From JAVBWI01 sp036677445 (GTDB taxonomy: Bacteria > Bacillota > Clostridia > Christensenellales > CAG-138), in the NCBI GenBank assembly GCA_036677445.1, contig JAVBWI010000019.1, positions 62,001 through 126,000 of the forward strand: a stretch of DNA of 64,000 nt, given 5' to 3'. The notes beneath the pieces were generated by a model. It was not told the origin of the DNA. It saw only the letters and a program-made list of their open reading frames with translations, and did not search any database. The translations under genes and the position numbers were made by a program. This document shows positions 18,487-26,367 of the stretch, piece by piece (the first letter of the stretch is position 1; the number at the start of each line of letters is the position of its first letter).

Positions 18487-18800
18487 GCTCTACACGATTT
18501 GGTGTAGGTGATGGAGATTGTTGTCAAGCCTTGCGCAAGAGTTTCTTTGAATATTTCTCGCACAAGCTGATCATGGTCGATCAGCAATATGATTGCTGTC
18601 AAGCACAATAGACACAAGAATTTGTTGATTGAACTTCCCTCCATGACTATTATAACATAGTCTATCATTGGGCGAATTTGGGTAGTTGGCATTCCAACAC
18701 AAGTTTACTTCGGTAAAAAAGTGAATACCATGTTTAAAAGTATACCTGCCAACTTAGGAACACTACCCTCCATGTTGGCGGGTATTGCGCTATATAGGGG
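18487..18800 (+). ncRNA. Structured RNA leader of the reverse transcriptase, candidate template RNA
   Basis: The segment between a strong promoter and the reverse transcriptase gene contains hairpins at 18490-18507 (CTACAC/GTGTAG), 18566-18585 (GCTGATC/GATCAGC, perfect), 18645-18662 (GACTAT/ATAGTC) and 18704-18717 (TTTAC, UUCG tetraloop, GTAAA). A nested long-range stem pairs 18724-18729 with 18781-18786 and 18748-18753 with 18774-18779. Two near-identical 14-base direct repeats lie at 18516-18529 and 18591-18604, exactly 75 bases apart. Retrons and some defence reverse transcriptases (DRT2, DRT9) use such upstream RNAs as templates. That this RNA is a template is inferred from position and structure. 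Confidence 0.55.
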
Positions 18801-18809
18801 ATGGGAACT

Positions 18810-20132
18810 ATGGATATTGAAGCTTGGAAAAAGCGCAATGCAACCCCCAAATATTATGCTCATTTTGATAAACGGGTATCTGTTCATGAAGCATGGCCAT
18901 ACATTTCCAATCCCATCAGGGTTGCCCACCATGGATTTTATCCGTTTATCCATTATCAGCAGAAATTTAACAAGTATAGCAAAGAAGAGGGAGTTAAGCC
19001 CAAAGAACGTGAGCTATGCTATGCTGCTCATATTGATCGCTATATATATTCATATTATGGTTTTCTACTAAACGAAAAATATATAAGCAGAGTCATAAAA
19101 GATGGCATATCGGATTCTGCTGTTGCATATCGTACTGACTTAGGCTGTAATAATATCCATTTTGCAAAAAGGGCTTTTGATTTTATTCGTGACAATAGTC
19201 CTTGCTTCATTGTCGTAGGTGATTTTACTCATTTTTTTGATAAACTTAATCATCGATATCTAAAAAGGCAATTGTGTAATTTACTTGAGACAAAGGTTCT
19301 TGCTCCCGACTTTTATGCCGTGTTTAAAAATATTACGAGATTTGCTACTTGGAATTTAGAAGACCTCTTGCAAATTAATAAATTCGAAAATACAAGACAA
19401 GGGGTTAGAACGTTAAACCAAAGGCCTCAGGTTTTAACCCCTGACCAATTTAAGCTGTTAAAAAAGGACTATATCAATCCGCATGCAGAGCCCTTTGGTA
19501 TCCCTCAAGGTTCCCCAATAAGTGCAATTTTATCGAATATATACATGCTGGATTTTGATAAAAAGCTTCGGCAATTTACCGATGAAAATTCAGGCCTATA
19601 TATGCGATATAGCGATGATTTTATTGTAATCTTGCCTGGTCGTGATAGTCAATCCTTCTCACAGCAACTTAAATGGATACAAACTCTTGTTCAGGATACA
19701 GACGGATTAGAATTGCAAGAGGAAAAGACGCAGGCGTTTTCATATAGCCCGTTGGAATTGCAGAATGTCAATGCGGATTATTTTGAATTAGCTGTACAGG
19801 GTAAGAGTTTTCTTAATTACTTAGGTTTCACTTTTGATGGAAAGACTGTGACAATTCGAGATAAGACTTTATCAAAATATCATTATAGGATGTATCGTAA
19901 AGCTAAATTTATCGTTAAGAGTAAAGGCTACACAAAATTCGGCAGTAGAATTAGCAAAAAGAATCTGTACAATTTGTATACTGTAAAAGGTGCTAATAAA
20001 GGGAATGGCAATTTTATTACTTATGTGCAGCGGGCGGAAGATGTGTTTGGAAACGGTGAAGCCATTGCGAGAGGTACTAAGAATCACTTGGGAAAAATTA
20101 AAAGAGTTTTAAATACTCCACAATCCCTCTAA
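18810..20132 (+). CDS. Reverse transcriptase of the defence-associated (DRT/UG) type
   Basis: 440 residues. Reverse transcriptase motifs are all present: motif A FVVGD-type Asp138 (VVGDFTHFFDKL), motif B GIPQGSPISAILSN, and the catalytic motif C YSDD at residues 267-270. There is no group II intron maturase domain X or endonuclease domain and no intron domain V nearby, and the C-terminus is short. The N-terminal region (HGFYPFIHYQQKF, then KERELCYAAHIDRYIYSYY) looks like the single-gene unknown-group enzymes linked to phage defence; a DRT2-like class is my best guess but is not certain. ATG 18810 has AGGGG nine bases upstream; ATG 18801 is too close to it. The gene is AT-rich cargo inserted between relaxase and pcfB-like genes that are normally adjacent. 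Confidence 0.8.
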   Translation: MDIEAWKKRNATPKYYAHFDKRVSVHEAWPYISNPIRVAHHGFYPFIHYQQKFNKYSKEEGVKPKERELCYAAHIDRYIYSYYGFLLNEKYISRVIKDGISDSAVAYRTDLGCNNIHFAKRAFDFIRDNSPCFIVVGDFTHFFDKLNHRYLKRQLCNLLETKVLAPDFYAVFKNITRFATWNLEDLLQINKFENTRQGVRTLNQRPQVLTPDQFKLLKKDYINPHAEPFGIPQGSPISAILSNIYMLDFDKKLRQFTDENSGLYMRYSDDFIVILPGRDSQSFSQQLKWIQTLVQDTDGLELQEEKTQAFSYSPLELQNVNADYFELAVQGKSFLNYLGFTFDGKTVTIRDKTLSKYHYRMYRKAKFIVKSKGYTKFGSRISKKNLYNLYTVKGANKGNGNFITYVQRAEDVFGNGEAIARGTKNHLGKIKRVLNTPQSL

Positions 20133-20172
20133 ATTATAAAAGGATATCCTATTGACGTTTAACGGCATTAAG

Positions 20173-20198
20173 GTGCTTTTTTGAGAAGCGCTTTTTTT
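20173..20198 (+). terminator. Terminator after the reverse transcriptase
   Basis: GTGCTT (20173-20178) pairs with AAGCGC (20186-20191), one G-U pair, followed by seven T. It closes the cassette before the ICE backbone resumes. Confidence 0.6.
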
Positions 20199-20227
20199 AT
20201 GCTTGGAATCAAGAAAGGAGCTGATGA

Positions 20228-21064
20228 ATGATGTCCCAACAAGGAGAAGCGGCAGAGCAGATCGTCAACATGGCCACTAACATTACGGTCAAGGGCGTGG
20301 AGTTCGCCACCAATCTTGCAGGTAAGGGCGCGTTATCCCTTGCCACTTTTTTGATCGCTGCCCTGAAAGACCAAAAGCGCACGAAGGGCAAGGCGCGTAT
20401 GCAGGCGTTCAGCGGCAAGCCCACCAAGGTATTTGTTATAAAAAACAAGGATATGCGGCTGTTTGCCGAGGAAGCCAAAAAGTACGGTGTCCTGTATGCC
20501 GCCGTGGTGAACAAAAAGCAGCCGGACGGCTTGGTGGATGTGGTGGTGAACGCCAACGATGCAGCCAAGGTCAACCGCATCGCGGAGCGGTTCGCCCTAT
20601 CCACAGTGGATGTGGAGAAGATACGGGCGGATATTCAAAAGGCGCGTGAGGATAGAGCCAGACAGGAGGCGCAGAAGGAGCGTCCCACTCCGCCCGCTGA
20701 AAAGCAGGTGCATACCGTGGATGACGCGGCCCTTGATGAAATGCTGGGCGGTTCGGAGCCGCAGCCGCAGAAAACGGAGCATCGGCAGCCCGCCGATATA
20801 ACGGAGAAAATGCCAAACCCTACACAGGCGAGGACGGAAAGCCCGAATCCGTCCGCGCCTTCCTTCGGCAGCAACAAGCGTTCCGGCGCGGAGAATTCTG
20901 AGCAGGAGCGCGTGCGTCCTTCTGTGCGCCAGCAGATCAGAGAAATCAGGGAGGAGCGCCAAGCTGCCAAATCGGATCAGAAGCAGCCGACGCGCGATAA
21001 AACGCGGCAGACCGTCCACAAGCAGCCTATACAAAAGCAAACACCAAAAGCGAAAGGAAGGTAA
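20228..21064 (+). CDS. PcfB-like protein (DUF3801)
   Basis: 278 residues. The first 130 residues match the DUF3801/PcfB family of conjugative elements (GVEFATNLAGKGALSLATFL, then KVFVIKNKDMRLFAEEAKK). The rest is a disordered, charged tail rich in Lys, Arg, Gln and Pro. In the pCF10 system PcfB-type proteins associate with the relaxosome. GGAG lies eight bases before the ATG. In related ICEs it directly follows the relaxase gene; here 1.8 kb of cargo separates them. Confidence 0.75.
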   Translation: MMSQQGEAAEQIVNMATNITVKGVEFATNLAGKGALSLATFLIAALKDQKRTKGKARMQAFSGKPTKVFVIKNKDMRLFAEEAKKYGVLYAAVVNKKQPDGLVDVVVNANDAAKVNRIAERFALSTVDVEKIRADIQKAREDRARQEAQKERPTPPAEKQVHTVDDAALDEMLGGSEPQPQKTEHRQPADITEKMPNPTQARTESPNPSAPSFGSNKRSGAENSEQERVRPSVRQQIREIREERQAAKSDQKQPTRDKTRQTVHKQPIQKQTPKAKGR

Positions 21065-21069
21065 TTATC

Positions 21070-21912
21070 ATGGAGAGCTTTGACAGCTTATTTGATATGC
21101 AGGCGAAAAACCAGCCCGAGCAGCCTTTTGATAAAGATGCTTGGGCCGAAAAGAAGCAGGCGCAGCGTGCGGAATTGTACGAAATGATCGACGAGATGGT
21201 GGGCAGGGCGCTGGGCGAGCCGGATATGCTTGCCGTCTATTTACAGATGCAGGCGCGGCTTGGAAAAACGAGCGTTTCCAACACCCTGCTGATTACGGCG
21301 CAGAAGCCCGACGCTACCCGGGTGATGAGCTTTGAGGACTGGCAGCAAAAAGGGCGTTCTGTTAAGCGCAATGAAAAGGCACTGCTGATTCTGGAAGCGA
21401 ACGGCGAATACCAGCGGGAGGACGGGGGCATGGCAACCTCCTACGATGTGAAGCGAGTATTTGACGTATCGCAGACCCACGGGAAGCCTGTTCAGCAAAG
21501 GGTTACGCTTTCCATGCCGCTGCGCACAAAGCTCAAGGCGCTCATGACGGATACGCCCGTGCCGGTCAAGCCCTCGGATCGAGTATCGGAAAGCATCGGG
21601 GCGTTGTATTCATCGGAGGACAATACGCAGGACTGGAACAAGCTGTTCTTTGTGATTGCACGGGAGCTTGCCCGCGCGTACGGAACAGAGGATACCTTCC
21701 TTTGCGATTGCGCCGCAAATATCGCCTGCGAGCGTTTTGGTATTCCGCCCATGACATGTGACCGCATTCCGGACGAATATGCCCCGCTCGATGTGCGGGA
21801 GAAGCGCGAGGCGTTAGGTAAAATGCGCGAAGCGGCCAATGAAATCGTGGAGCGCACGGACAGAAATCTGTATGCTGAGTACCAGCAGCAAAAAAATCAG
21901 CCGGAGAGGTAG
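21070..21912 (+). CDS. ArdC N-terminal-like ssDNA-binding protein
   Basis: 280 residues. The segment MLAVYLQMQARLGKTSVSNT, then RVMSFEDWQQKGRSVKRNEK, is the ArdC-like single-stranded-DNA-binding fold common in ICEs between pcfB and the coupling protein. The C-terminal part has a degenerate peptidase-like region (FFVIARELARAYG) without an intact HExxH motif. It may protect incoming single-stranded DNA or counter restriction. The gene starts six bases after the previous stop, so they share an operon. Confidence 0.65.
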   Translation: MESFDSLFDMQAKNQPEQPFDKDAWAEKKQAQRAELYEMIDEMVGRALGEPDMLAVYLQMQARLGKTSVSNTLLITAQKPDATRVMSFEDWQQKGRSVKRNEKALLILEANGEYQREDGGMATSYDVKRVFDVSQTHGKPVQQRVTLSMPLRTKLKALMTDTPVPVKPSDRVSESIGALYSSEDNTQDWNKLFFVIARELARAYGTEDTFLCDCAANIACERFGIPPMTCDRIPDEYAPLDVREKREALGKMREAANEIVERTDRNLYAEYQQQKNQPER

Positions 21913-21918
21913 TGTGCT

Positions 21919-22104
21919 ATGGAGGAAAAGCATGTGATCGAGGTGGATGATTACCAGCGGGGGCTGATTATCAATTCGCTAAACGACAAGCGCAACGCGC
22001 TTGTGGAGCAGGACAAGGACACCGAATTTGTGGACGAAACGCTGCTTGAGATCATTGATGCGCCTAAGAAAAAGCAAAAGCGGCGCGAGGAACTTGAACG
22101 ATGA
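21919..22104 (+). CDS. Small acidic ICE protein of unknown function
   Basis: 61 residues, charged and helical (start MEEKHVIEVDDYQRGLI). It lies seven bases after the ArdC-like gene and overlaps the VirD4 start by four bases (ATGA), so it is translated with it. A small gene at this place is usual in related elements. No function can be assigned. Confidence 0.65.
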   Translation: MEEKHVIEVDDYQRGLIINSLNDKRNALVEQDKDTEFVDETLLEIIDAPKKKQKRREELER

Positions 22105-23882
22105 GCATTCCGAGTGAGGATAAGCGCACGGGCTTCATCCTGATGGGACTCGGCGTAATTCCTGTTGTGTGGGCGGCCTTGATGGTCGCCCCTTTTTTAT
22201 CCGGGGGACTTGCGGGCATCGTCGAGGGCTTCACCTCGGGCATAAACAGTCCAACGGCGATCACATGGTGCGCAGATTCCCCGAGGGCCATTCTCATTTT
22301 ACTGCTCATCTACGGCATGAGCATCGGCGTGTATCTTGCCACCCGCCGCAATTACCGCAAGGGTGAGGAGCACGGCAGCGCGCAATGGGGCAGCGCCGCG
22401 CAGATCGTCAAAAGGTACGCGGATAAGGATAAGTTGCAAAATATACTCTTGACGCAGAATACGCGCATCGGACTGGACGGGCGCAGGCATCGTCGAAATA
22501 TTAATGTCATGGTGGTGGGCGGCAGCGGCGCGGGCAAGACCCGCTTTTACGCGAAACCCAACGTTATGCAGGCCAACACGTCCTTTATCGTACTTGACAG
22601 CAAGGGTGAAATTCTGCGCGATACAGGTTATCTTCTGGAGCGGCAGGGCTACAGCCTCAAGGTACTTGATCTCATCAACACGCACAGAAGCCACGGCTTC
22701 AATCCCTTTGTGTACCTGCGGGATGATAAGGACGTGCTGCGGCTGGTCAGCAATCTCATCCGAAACACCACGCCCAAGGGATCGCAGAGCAACGATCCCT
22801 TCTGGGAGCGCGCCGAAACCGCGCTGCTGGAGGCACTGATCCTCTACCTGATGAACGAAGCGCCACCCGAGGAACAGAACTTCCCGATGGTCATGGAAAT
22901 GATTAACGCCGCCGAGGTCAAAGAGGAGGATGAAGAATACGCAAGCGTTCTTGACGAACTGTTTGAGCGCCTTGCCATGCGTGACCCCGATCACCTTGCG
23001 GTCAAGCAATACCACATCTTCAAGCTGGCGGCGGGCAAAACCGCAAAATCCATCCTTATAAGTCTGGGCGTCCGTCTGGAGAAATTCAATCTGCCGCAGA
23101 TTGCTTCGGTGGTCTGCCATGACGAGCTGGATATCCCCTCGCTTGGACAAAAGAAAACGGCGCTGTTCGCCATCATCCCCGATAACGACAGCAGCCTGAA
23201 CTTCATCATCGGGATGATGTACTCATCTGTGTTTCAGGAGCTTTACTATCTGGCCGATCATGTGCACGGTGGCAGGCTCCCTGTCCACGTCCATTGCGTG
23301 ATGGATGAGTTTGCGAACGTTGCCCTGCCCGATGAGTTTGACAAGCTCCTTGCCACCATGCGCAGCCGTGAAATTTCGGTATCCATCATCATACAGAACA
23401 TCGCGCAGTTAAAGGCGTTGTTTGAAAAGCAATGGGAGAGTATACTCGGTAATTGTGACGAATTTCTGTATCTCGGCGGTAACGAGGACTCCACGCATGA
23501 GCTTGTGAGCAAGAAACTCGGTAAGGCGACCATCGACACCAATACCTACGGAAGAAGTTCGGGCAGGAACGGCAACTACTCCACCAATTGGCAAATCAGC
23601 GGCCGTGAGCTGTATACCCCGGACGAGGTTCGCATGCTCGACAACCGCTATGCCCTGCTTTTCATTCGCGGCGAGCGCGCTGTGCAGGATGAAAAGTACG
23701 ATATTCTACGGCATCCCAACATCAAAATGACAGCGGACGGCGGTATGCGGTCCTACATTCACGGTCAGGCGCCTTATGCGCATGACCTTCATGATATTCT
23801 GCTGGACGGCGCTTACGAGGACTATGAAGTGCTTTCAGAGGATGAAATAAACCAACTCTATGAAAAAGAATCGGAGGAATAA
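22101..23882 (+). CDS. VirD4/TraG-family conjugative coupling ATPase
   Basis: 593 residues. Two N-terminal membrane helices (about residues 12-35 and 62-80) precede the cytosolic ATPase with Walker A GGSGAGKT at 140-147 and Walker B CVMDEFAN near 400. The motif PLPDEFDKLLATMRSREIS-like arginine-finger region follows directly. Coupling proteins of this family receive the relaxase-DNA complex and pump it into the secretion channel. The start overlaps the previous gene by four bases. Length is normal and no motif is damaged. Confidence 0.92.
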   Translation: MSIPSEDKRTGFILMGLGVIPVVWAALMVAPFLSGGLAGIVEGFTSGINSPTAITWCADSPRAILILLLIYGMSIGVYLATRRNYRKGEEHGSAQWGSAAQIVKRYADKDKLQNILLTQNTRIGLDGRRHRRNINVMVVGGSGAGKTRFYAKPNVMQANTSFIVLDSKGEILRDTGYLLERQGYSLKVLDLINTHRSHGFNPFVYLRDDKDVLRLVSNLIRNTTPKGSQSNDPFWERAETALLEALILYLMNEAPPEEQNFPMVMEMINAAEVKEEDEEYASVLDELFERLAMRDPDHLAVKQYHIFKLAAGKTAKSILISLGVRLEKFNLPQIASVVCHDELDIPSLGQKKTALFAIIPDNDSSLNFIIGMMYSSVFQELYYLADHVHGGRLPVHVHCVMDEFANVALPDEFDKLLATMRSREISVSIIIQNIAQLKALFEKQWESILGNCDEFLYLGGNEDSTHELVSKKLGKATIDTNTYGRSSGRNGNYSTNWQISGRELYTPDEVRMLDNRYALLFIRGERAVQDEKYDILRHPNIKMTADGGMRSYIHGQAPYAHDLHDILLDGAYEDYEVLSEDEINQLYEKESEE

Positions 23883-23886
23883 GAAT

Positions 23887-24183
23887 ATGTCTGAGAAAAT
23901 GAAGCGGACCCTTACCCTGTTTTGCGCCCTTGTACTGGTATTCTCTATCACCACGACCGCCTTTGCTACCGACGATCCCCTTGAGGTTGTCAACAACCTT
24001 TCCGAATTCATATTTGGATTAATAAGGGCGATTGGTATGATCCTGCTGGCGTTCGGCATCGTGCAGGTGGGCTTGTCGCTCAAAAGCCACGATCCAAGCC
24101 AGCGCGCCAACGGTTTCCTGACGTTGGCAGGTGGCGTCATCATCACCTTCGCGCGTGAGATTTTGGATCTCATCACGGGCTGA
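23887..24183 (+). CDS. Pilin-like (VirB2/TrbC type) membrane protein
   Basis: 98 residues: a cleavable signal peptide (LTLFCALVLVFSITTTAFA), a short periplasm-side loop, then two membrane helices (IFGLIRAIGMILLAFGIVQV and FLTLAGGVIITFAREIL). Size and topology match VirB2/TrbC-like pilins of Gram-positive conjugation systems, and the position between VirD4 and VirB6 is right. GGAGG at 23873-23877 supports the ATG at 23887. Confidence 0.7.
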   Translation: MSEKMKRTLTLFCALVLVFSITTTAFATDDPLEVVNNLSEFIFGLIRAIGMILLAFGIVQVGLSLKSHDPSQRANGFLTLAGGVIITFAREILDLITG

Positions 24184-24196
24184 CGGGAGGCGCAAT

Positions 24197-24424
24197 ATGG
24201 GACAATTCGCGCCAATTACGGAGCAGATGCACATTCACTCGCTGGACGGCGGGCTTGCGGAGGCCACTATCATAGAAAAGGTTGGTGATAACAAATACAT
24301 CGCGGAGTATGGCGGCATCAAATGCACCGCCATTTATAATCCCTTTGTCGGCCGCTTCTACTTGGACGACAAATACGGGGTTATACGGGATAAGGCGCAT
24401 GACAGGGACGAGCCCTGCCGATAG
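24197..24424 (+). CDS. Small conserved ICE protein
   Basis: 75 residues (start MGQFAPITEQMHIHSLDGG). It is a short beta-rich protein with IIEKVGDNKYIAEYGGIKC, found at this place in related ICEs. CGGGAGG precedes the ATG at the proper distance. Function unknown. Confidence 0.65.
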   Translation: MGQFAPITEQMHIHSLDGGLAEATIIEKVGDNKYIAEYGGIKCTAIYNPFVGRFYLDDKYGVIRDKAHDRDEPCR

Positions 24425-24433
24425 CGCCTATGC

Positions 24434-24468
24434 AAGGCAAGCCCGCGCCAAAGCGCGGGCTTTGCCTT
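24434..24468 (+). terminator. Strong GC-rich hairpin, probable attenuator
   Basis: AAGGCAA-GCCCGCGC (24434-24448) pairs with GCGCGGGC-TTTGCCTT (24453-24468) apart from one bulge. No T-run follows, so partial termination or mRNA stabilisation before virB6 is more likely than full termination. Confidence 0.5.
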
Positions 24469-24488
24469 AGAAAGTGAGGTGAACCTGT

Positions 24489-25328
24489 TTGGGAAGTGGA
24501 AACTGGATTATTGATAATATCGCAAACGCCCTCAAGGTGTGGAACGAAAAGCTTGCGGAAATCTGGCTTCTGATTACCCAATCGCCGCAAAGCTTCAAGG
24601 GCGGCGGGGTATGGGATGTGATCGTGTCGATCAACGGATCTCTCAAAGCAATCGGCTTCGCGCTGCTGGTGCTGTTCTTTCTGGTCGGCGTTATAAAGAC
24701 GTGCAGCAGCTTTACGGAAATAAAGCGCCCCGAATACGCATTGAAGCTGTTCGTACGCTTTGCGCTTGCAAAAGGCGTGGTGAGCTATGGGCTTGACCTG
24801 ATGATGGCGCTGTTTCGTATTGTGCAGGGCGTCATCACCACGGCGATGAACACAGCAGGGCTTGGCGTACAGGAGACTATTGCCATACCCGCAGAGATGG
24901 AAGCTGCAATCAGGGAGCTTACATTTTTGCAGAGCATTCCCGCCTGGACGGTGTCGCTGCTCGGTAGCCTGGTCATTATCGTGCTGTCCTTTGTGATGAT
25001 CATGTCGGTGTACGGGCGCTTTTTTAAGCTCTATCTCTACACCGCGATAGCGCCCATTCCGCTCTCCACGTTTGCGGGAGAGCCGTCCGCAAGCATCGGC
25101 AAAAGCTTCTTGAAAAGCTACGCCGCCGTGTGCCTGGAGGGTGCGATCATCGTATTGGCCTGCGTGATATTCTCCGTGTTCGCATCCAGTCCGCCTGTGG
25201 TGAGCGCGGACGCAAGCCCTGTCACGATGGTGTGGAGCTACATGGGCGAGCTGATATTTAACCTACTTGTTCTTACGGGCGCGGTAAAGATGGCGGACAG
25301 GGTTGTGCGGGAAATGTTTGGCTTGTAA
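24489..25328 (+). CDS. VirB6/TrbL-like polytopic membrane protein
   Basis: 279 residues with about six hydrophobic segments (for example AIGFALLVLFFLVGVIK, LLGSLVIIVLSFVMIM, VCLEGAIIVLACVIFSV). The segment YGRFFKLYLYTAIAPIPLST is typical of VirB6-like channel components of Gram-positive type IV secretion. A TTG start with GAGGTGAAC upstream is assumed. It would form the inner-membrane pore of the transfer machine. Confidence 0.8.
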   Translation: MGSGNWIIDNIANALKVWNEKLAEIWLLITQSPQSFKGGGVWDVIVSINGSLKAIGFALLVLFFLVGVIKTCSSFTEIKRPEYALKLFVRFALAKGVVSYGLDLMMALFRIVQGVITTAMNTAGLGVQETIAIPAEMEAAIRELTFLQSIPAWTVSLLGSLVIIVLSFVMIMSVYGRFFKLYLYTAIAPIPLSTFAGEPSASIGKSFLKSYAAVCLEGAIIVLACVIFSVFASSPPVVSADASPVTMVWSYMGELIFNLLVLTGAVKMADRVVREMFGL

Positions 25329-25422
25329 ACTACGTTGAGCAAAAGCGAAGTGTGTGCTAACATTTATATACGATAGAGTGTTGCGGCCGGTAAGAGTCAT
25401 TAGCTTGATAGGAGATGCGGAC

Positions 25423-25908
25423 ATGAGCTTCTTTTCCGAAAACTCGTCATGGATTATTCCAGTTGGTTCAACCTTATTAGGTTCGGTAGCAACACATTTT
25501 TTTACAAGATGGCGAGGTAAACGTACTTCTAAGGAACATAAAGTAAAGGATTTGCAAAAAGAGATCGGCCGCTTGCACTCCGAAAATGAAGCGCTGAAGG
25601 AGAAGCTCAAGCAGAAAGAGTCTCGTGATGAATTCATAGCGACTTATGAATATTCTGGCACGGGATTTTACTATAAGCCGATAGAAGGCAGGTTGCCAGA
25701 GGAGTGTTATTGTTCCAAGTGTTTTGACAGCAATGGTAAGCGAATCCGGATAACTATTCGAGAAGATGGCGAATACACATGTCCGGAGTGCCATAGCACT
25801 GGACTATATAACAAACAAATGAGGGATGCTTATTTTCAAGAGCATCTTGATAAAATGAGCGACTATAACCAACAAATACAGAACTTTCTCACATACGGAA
25901 ATGAATAA
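25423..25908 (+). CDS. Membrane-anchored coiled-coil zinc-ribbon protein, cargo
   Basis: 161 residues. A short N-terminal membrane segment (WIIPVGSTLLGSVATHF) is followed by a coiled coil (about residues 38-68, LQKEIGRLHSENEALKEKL) and a zinc ribbon with two CxxC pairs (CSKC and CPEC). The family is not known to me. AT-rich composition and the position between virB6 and prgI, normally neighbours, mark it as inserted cargo. Zinc-ribbon coiled-coil proteins of this size often accompany defence cargo, but the function here is open. AGGAG lies before ATG 25423. Confidence 0.65.
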   Translation: MSFFSENSSWIIPVGSTLLGSVATHFFTRWRGKRTSKEHKVKDLQKEIGRLHSENEALKEKLKQKESRDEFIATYEYSGTGFYYKPIEGRLPEECYCSKCFDSNGKRIRITIREDGEYTCPECHSTGLYNKQMRDAYFQEHLDKMSDYNQQIQNFLTYGNE

Positions 25909-25931
25909 ATTCTCCAATAACCCTATGACAT

Positions 25932-25952
25932 GACGGCTTAGGCCGTCTTTTT
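25932..25952 (+). terminator. Rho-independent terminator before prgI
   Basis: Perfect stem GACGGC/GCCGTC (25932-25937, 25942-25947), loop TTAG, followed by five T. Confidence 0.75.
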
Positions 25953-25968
25953 GTTTGGAGGAAAATCT

Positions 25969-26367
25969 ATGGAAGTAAAAATCAACCGTGAAATACGGGA
26001 CTATCAGGAAAACATCTTTTTCGGGCTGAACCTGCGTCAGCTCGTTTTTTCTATCTTGGCAATCGGTGTTGCGGTGGGCGTCTATTTCGGGCTGAGAGAT
26101 GTACTCGGCACAGAAACGGTATCGTGGATGTGCATCTTCGGCGCTGTGCCGTTCGGCGCAATGGGCTTTATCCGCTACAACGGCATGACGGCGGAACAGT
26201 TTGCGGCGGCGTACATTAAATCGGAAATTCTTTGTCCCATGTACCTGTGTTTTGAGGGCGAAAATCTCTATTATCTGGCTTTGAAGGAGCGCATAGAAAA
26301 CCGCGTCCTGCCAGAGAAATCCGCAAATAAAAAGAAATCCCATAAAGGAGGAAAACAGCATGATTAA
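25969..26367 (+). CDS. PrgI-family (VirB3-like) transfer protein
   Basis: 132 residues. It begins MEVKINREIRDYQENIFFGL, a hallmark of PrgI proteins, followed by two close membrane helices (LVFSILAIGVAVGVYFGL and WMCIFGAVPFGAMGF). The basic tail KKKSHKGGK is cytosolic. PrgI/VirB3 proteins dock the VirB4 ATPase at the membrane; the gene overlaps virB4 by eight bases. Confidence 0.85.
   Translation: MEVKINREIRDYQENIFFGLNLRQLVFSILAIGVAVGVYFGLRDVLGTETVSWMCIFGAVPFGAMGFIRYNGMTAEQFAAAYIKSEILCPMYLCFEGENLYYLALKERIENRVLPEKSANKKKSHKGGKQHD

Noticed and set aside
18487..18800. Classical retron msr/msd
   Set aside because: I could not find the paired inverted repeats with the branching G that enclose an msr/msd; kept only as a general candidate template RNA.
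18810..20132. Reverse transcriptase as a group II intron maturase
   Set aside because: No domain X or endonuclease part, no intron domain V or boundary motifs, and the neighbouring gene is not split.
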